In this document: positions 61,414 through 64,000 of the stretch, one piece after another
Position numbering within the stretch: position 1 is the first letter of the stretch
How the letters are laid out: each line of letters opens with the position of its first letter
Assembly (NCBI RefSeq): GCF_900699765.1
Contig: NZ_CAADHO010000004.1
Coordinates: 186,001-250,000, forward strand
Direction: 5' to 3'
Source: Desulfoluna butyratoxydans
GTDB lineage: Bacteria; Desulfobacterota; Desulfobacteria; Desulfobacterales; Desulfolunaceae
DNA length: 64,000 nucleotides
The notes under the pieces: model-generated
Told to the model about the DNA's origin: nothing
Database searches by the model: none
What the model saw: only the letters and a program-made list of their open reading frames with translations
Translations under genes and position numbers: made by a program

Positions 61414-61466
61414 GCTCACTCTCTTCGTTTTCTGTCCCCCAGGGGCAGAAAACGAAGAGAGTGAGC
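61414..61466. repeat. 53-bp near-perfect hairpin
   Basis: GCTCACTCTCTTCGTTTTCT plus G (61414-61434) pairs perfectly over 21 bases with 61446-61466; the 11-base centre TCCCCCAGGGG pairs further, leaving a three-base loop. No T tract. It lies between repeat A and repeat C. The rest of the 746-base gap before fadL has one more hairpin, TGCCCGCGG/CCGCGGGCA (61643-61677), and no gene. Confidence 0.9.
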
Positions 61467-61472
61467 AACCGG

Positions 61473-61521
61473 AACGTTTTTTGCGGAGCTTTTTTTCAAA
61501 AAAGCGACCCGCCGGAGGCAA
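61473..61521 (-). repeat. 49-bp intergenic repeat (family C), copy 2 (inverted)
   Basis: Reverse complement of the element at 20112-20160 with one mismatch in 49. With copies of families A and C together at both places (20.1 and 61.3 kb), these two gaps share a modular origin. Confidence 0.88.
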
Positions 61522-62015
61522 CGGAATTTTTAAATGCGTTGGCCCTGGGTAAACAGGTTTTATTGCTTGAATAATGGCGACGTATTGCGTATATTTACAG
61601 AGTATTAGTAATGGTTGGATTAATCCGTTTTGCCCCTGTTATTGCCCGCGGGGTTCCGTGTATTATATCCGCGGGCAGGTTTCCATCAAGCCGCCATGGA
61701 TTTCCTCACCATCTGGTGGGATGACCGGCAACGCCTTTCAGGCCCTGTCCATTCCATTGTCCGATTCCTCTTTCTGTAGCCATTTCCATGGCTGGGTCGT
61801 ATCCCTGCGATCAGCACGAATGTATTCCCGATAAATCACCGACAATGCGTTGGGCCCCATTTGTTTTGAGGGTGCCGGTTCAGGCGGACCGTGTCCGATT
61901 GCATGGCAATACCGATTGGTCGGTGTGCTTGAGATGCTGCTCATGGGATGCTCTGCTCCTCGGCCAATACGCGAGATTATTTTATTGAATCCATCATTTC
62001 CTCAGAGGTGACGCT

Positions 62016-63281
62016 ATGAAAATTATGGGATGGCTTTGGGTGAGTATTGGGTTGTTGTTTCTTTCGGCACAGGCAGCCTTTGGCGGTGGAGTCTGGCTTT
62101 ATGAGGCCGGGACACCGGATATGGGCACGGCCCAGGCAGGTCGCGCGGCCCTGGCAAATGATGCCTCCACGGCTAGTTTCAACCCGGCCGGTATGTCTCG
62201 CCTCGATCGGTCCCAGCTCATGCTCGCCCTGGTGGGACTTGAGGTTAAAGCCAAGTTCTCCTCGTATGAGTCGAGCAAGGGCGGGGGGGACGGCGGCGAT
62301 GCCGGGGGCTTTGTTCCGATTTTTGGTTTTCATTACGTTCACAAGCTCAACGACGATGTCAGCCTGGGCATTTCCACCGGGTCCTACTTCGGCCTGGGGC
62401 TGGATTACGGTGCCAATTGGGCCGGGCGCTACTTTATCCAGGAAGCTGAGCTCATCACTTACTCGGTTAACCCGGGAATCTCCTACCGAATCAGTGATAT
62501 GCTCTCCGTGGGGTTTGGCGTCAGTCTGGTCTACGGAGAACTGGACCAGAAGGTGGCCCTGGCCAATCTGGAGCCAGGAGCGGATGGCCAGCTCAGCATT
62601 GAGGAGGACGATACCGAATTTGGCTTTAACCTGGGTGTTCTCGTGGAGCCCATGGAAAGGCTTCGCCTCGGCCTGACCTACCGTTCGGAGGTGGAGATGG
62701 AGTTCAAGGACTCTGCGTCCTTGACCAATGTGGGACCGGGGTTGCAGGCGCTTCTGAACAGCCTGGGGCTCACCGGGAGCACCGTGGACCTGGGGTTGAA
62801 TATTCCCCAGGCGATCATGGCCAGCGGTGTGTTTGAGCTTACGGACCAGTGGTCAATTCTGGCCAATGTCGGCTGGCAGGACTGGAGCGCCTTCGGACAG
62901 CAGACCCTGACATTTCGTTCGAACACCGCCACAAGCCTGACCCAGGACCATGATTATGACGACACCTGGCACTTTGCCCTGGGCGCCCAGTATCGCTTCG
63001 ACGATCCCTGGCTCTGGTCCTTTGGCATGGCCTACGACACCTCACCCATGGACAGGAGCACACGAACACCGGATGCCCCGCTGGATCGCCAGGTACGGAT
63101 CGGTACCGGGATTCAGTATGATATCAACGCAGACATGACCGTGGGGGCGGCCTATGAGTTCATTGATGCGGGGGCGGCCAATATGGACCTTGAGAGCGAG
63201 CCCCTGCGCGGCACCCTTCGGGGTGATTATTCCACCAATGAGATCCATGCCTTTGCCGTGAATTTTAATTACAAGTTTTAA
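62016..63281 (+). CDS. FadL/OmpP1-family outer-membrane transport protein
   Basis: A 421-residue beta-barrel for uptake of hydrophobic compounds such as long-chain fatty acids. A signal peptide ending SAQAAFG is followed by the FadL N-terminal hatch (GVWLYEAGTPDMGTAQAGRA, ALANDASTASFNPAGM), and the sequence ends with an aromatic strand IHAFAVNFNYKF, the usual barrel-assembly signal. Its presence with three FadD ligases and beta-oxidation genes argues for fatty acid uptake, though it stands alone after a repeat-rich gap. A GAGG ribosome site precedes the ATG. Confidence 0.9.
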   Translation: MKIMGWLWVSIGLLFLSAQAAFGGGVWLYEAGTPDMGTAQAGRAALANDASTASFNPAGMSRLDRSQLMLALVGLEVKAKFSSYESSKGGGDGGDAGGFVPIFGFHYVHKLNDDVSLGISTGSYFGLGLDYGANWAGRYFIQEAELITYSVNPGISYRISDMLSVGFGVSLVYGELDQKVALANLEPGADGQLSIEEDDTEFGFNLGVLVEPMERLRLGLTYRSEVEMEFKDSASLTNVGPGLQALLNSLGLTGSTVDLGLNIPQAIMASGVFELTDQWSILANVGWQDWSAFGQQTLTFRSNTATSLTQDHDYDDTWHFALGAQYRFDDPWLWSFGMAYDTSPMDRSTRTPDAPLDRQVRIGTGIQYDINADMTVGAAYEFIDAGAANMDLESEPLRGTLRGDYSTNEIHAFAVNFNYKF

Positions 63282-63287
63282 AAAGAG

Positions 63288-63319
63288 ACCGGTCCTCGAC
63301 AGAGGCGTCGGGGACCGGT
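63288..63319. terminator. Hairpin between convergent fadL-like and ATP-grasp genes
   Basis: ACCGGTCC (63288-63295) pairs with GGACCGGT (63312-63319), with inner pairs making a 13-base stem. The T tract is poor, so it may be only a barrier or weak terminator. Confidence 0.5.
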
Positions 63320-63368
63320 TGGTTTGGGCAGCCCAGAGGCGGGAAGAGGGGCGGGAAAAGAGGCGGGA

Positions 63369-64000
63369 TCAGAGCCGCGCTTCGGATGGCATCTGGGGGG
63401 CGTTGCCATGGGCCGAAAAGGTGTCCATGGCAAACAGGGCCCTTTCCGATGGTGTTCGCTGGGTGTGGCGTTCGCCATCAATGCAGGTGATCCTGGGCTG
63501 GATGCCGGTGCCGTTGGCAATCTGAATGGCAAGGCCGGGTCTGGCGTTCAATTCCAGGATCATGGGGCCCTTGGTGCTGTCCAGGACGATGTCCACACCG
63601 AGGTACCCCAGGTCGGTGATGTCGTAACACCGCGCTGCCAGCTCTGCAAACTTGGGCCAGTCCGGCACGACAAAGGTGGCGAGGTTCTTGCCCGTGTCCG
63701 GGTGGTGGGTGAGGGGGCGGCCGAATTGAACCGCTTTCAGGGCCTTGCCTGTTCCGATATCAATGCCCACCCCCACGGCCCCTTGGTGGAGGTTGGCCTT
63801 GCCGTCCGAGGCTGTGGTGGAGAGGCGGGTCATGGCCATCACCGGGTATCCTTTGTACACAATGACACGAATGTCGGGGACCCCCTGGTAGGAGAACCCG
63901 TCAAAGGCCGTGGAGAACTCCACCATCTCTTCGATCATGGCCACATCATTGCTGCCGCCCAGGCTGAAAAGGCCGCTCAAGGTGTTGGATGCATGACGTT
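63369..64000 (-). CDS. Alpha-L-glutamate ligase-like ATP-grasp protein (5' end outside window)
   Basis: The frame stays open to the window edge, so only the C-terminal 210 residues are present. They show the RimK-like ATP-grasp core: FSYQGVPDIRVIVYKGYPVMAMTRLS, GKANLHQGAVGVGIDI, the metal-binding DIVLDSTKGPMILELNARPGLAIQIAN. This fits the RimK-related ligase family that adds amino acids to an unknown acceptor. The extreme C-terminus (HTQRTPSERALFAMDTFSAH) is not typical and may be lineage-specific. An inactive-transglutaminase partner gene often lies next to this family and may be just beyond the window. Confidence 0.78.
   Translation of the reverse strand, partial: RHASNTLSGLFSLGGSNDVAMIEEMVEFSTAFDGFSYQGVPDIRVIVYKGYPVMAMTRLSTTASDGKANLHQGAVGVGIDIGTGKALKAVQFGRPLTHHPDTGKNLATFVVPDWPKFAELAARCYDITDLGYLGVDIVLDSTKGPMILELNARPGLAIQIANGTGIQPRITCIDGERHTQRTPSERALFAMDTFSAHGNAPQMPSEARL

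Overview
The window looks like chromosome of a GC-rich anaerobic Desulfobacterota bacterium, probably a Desulfobacterales-type sulfate reducer. No 16S rRNA or tRNA gene is present, so this is inferred from content: bacterial beta-oxidation genes, a tetraheme cytochrome c3, HdrC/TmcB-like and DsrM/NarI-like redox proteins, MetV/MetF of the Wood-Ljungdahl methyl branch, a FmdE-type protein beside a molybdopterin enzyme, many hybrid histidine kinases, and an archaeal-type start to the shikimate pathway. I saw no prophage, IS transposase or CRISPR array. The accessory character lies in short intergenic repeats and gene duplications.

Layout: 1-4.6 kb, two hybrid sensor kinases (the first cut by the window edge). 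4.8-9.1 kb, two near-identical malic enzymes flanking a 2-hydroxycarboxylate/Na+ symporter, a malate-use island. 9.6-13.6 kb (minus strand), quinol-type NO reductase, a SlyD-like FKBP isomerase and RsmE. 13.7-22.3 kb, an aromatic amino acid operon (aroA', aroB', pheA, aroE, aroA, aroK, aroC, tyrA) preceded by a promoter, a 29-codon leader peptide packed with Phe/Tyr codons, and competing RNA hairpins ending in a terminator. 22.4-28 kb, three tandem FadD acyl-CoA ligases. 28.3-31.1 kb, a polar amino acid ABC importer whose permease carries a TPR domain. 31.4-36.7 kb, Lon, a PAS kinase, an SDR and a GNAT. 36.8-40.6 kb (minus), an LpoB/COG3014/LPP20 envelope lipoprotein operon plus a DUF3783 protein.

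41.8-45.2 kb holds tetraheme cytochrome c3, MetV, a NarI/DsrM-like cytochrome b, an HdrC-like 4Fe-4S protein and MetF. I read this as a membrane-bound methylene-THF reductase/methyl-THF oxidase module joining the methyl branch to the quinone pool or periplasmic cytochromes. 45.3-51.6 kb has two kinases, a small protein, an enoyl-CoA hydratase and a LytS/LytT two-component pair. 51.9-55.6 kb is a FadJ-like and thiolase beta-oxidation operon. 56-61.3 kb has a molybdopterin oxidoreductase, a FmdE-MPT-binding fusion and an alpha/beta hydrolase. 62-64 kb has a FadL-type outer-membrane protein and part of an ATP-grasp ligase.

Together the genes suggest fatty acids enter through FadL, are activated by the FadD set, oxidised by the hydratase, FadJ and thiolase, and at C1 level pass through MetVF with electrons going to the membrane. 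Malate enters by the 2HCT carrier and is decarboxylated by the malic enzymes. The strongest new-looking items are the Phe/Tyr attenuator on an archaeal-type shikimate operon and the cytochrome-linked MetVF cluster. Intergenic regions carry at least four families of short repeats, one 51-bp family showing a compensatory change in its hairpin.
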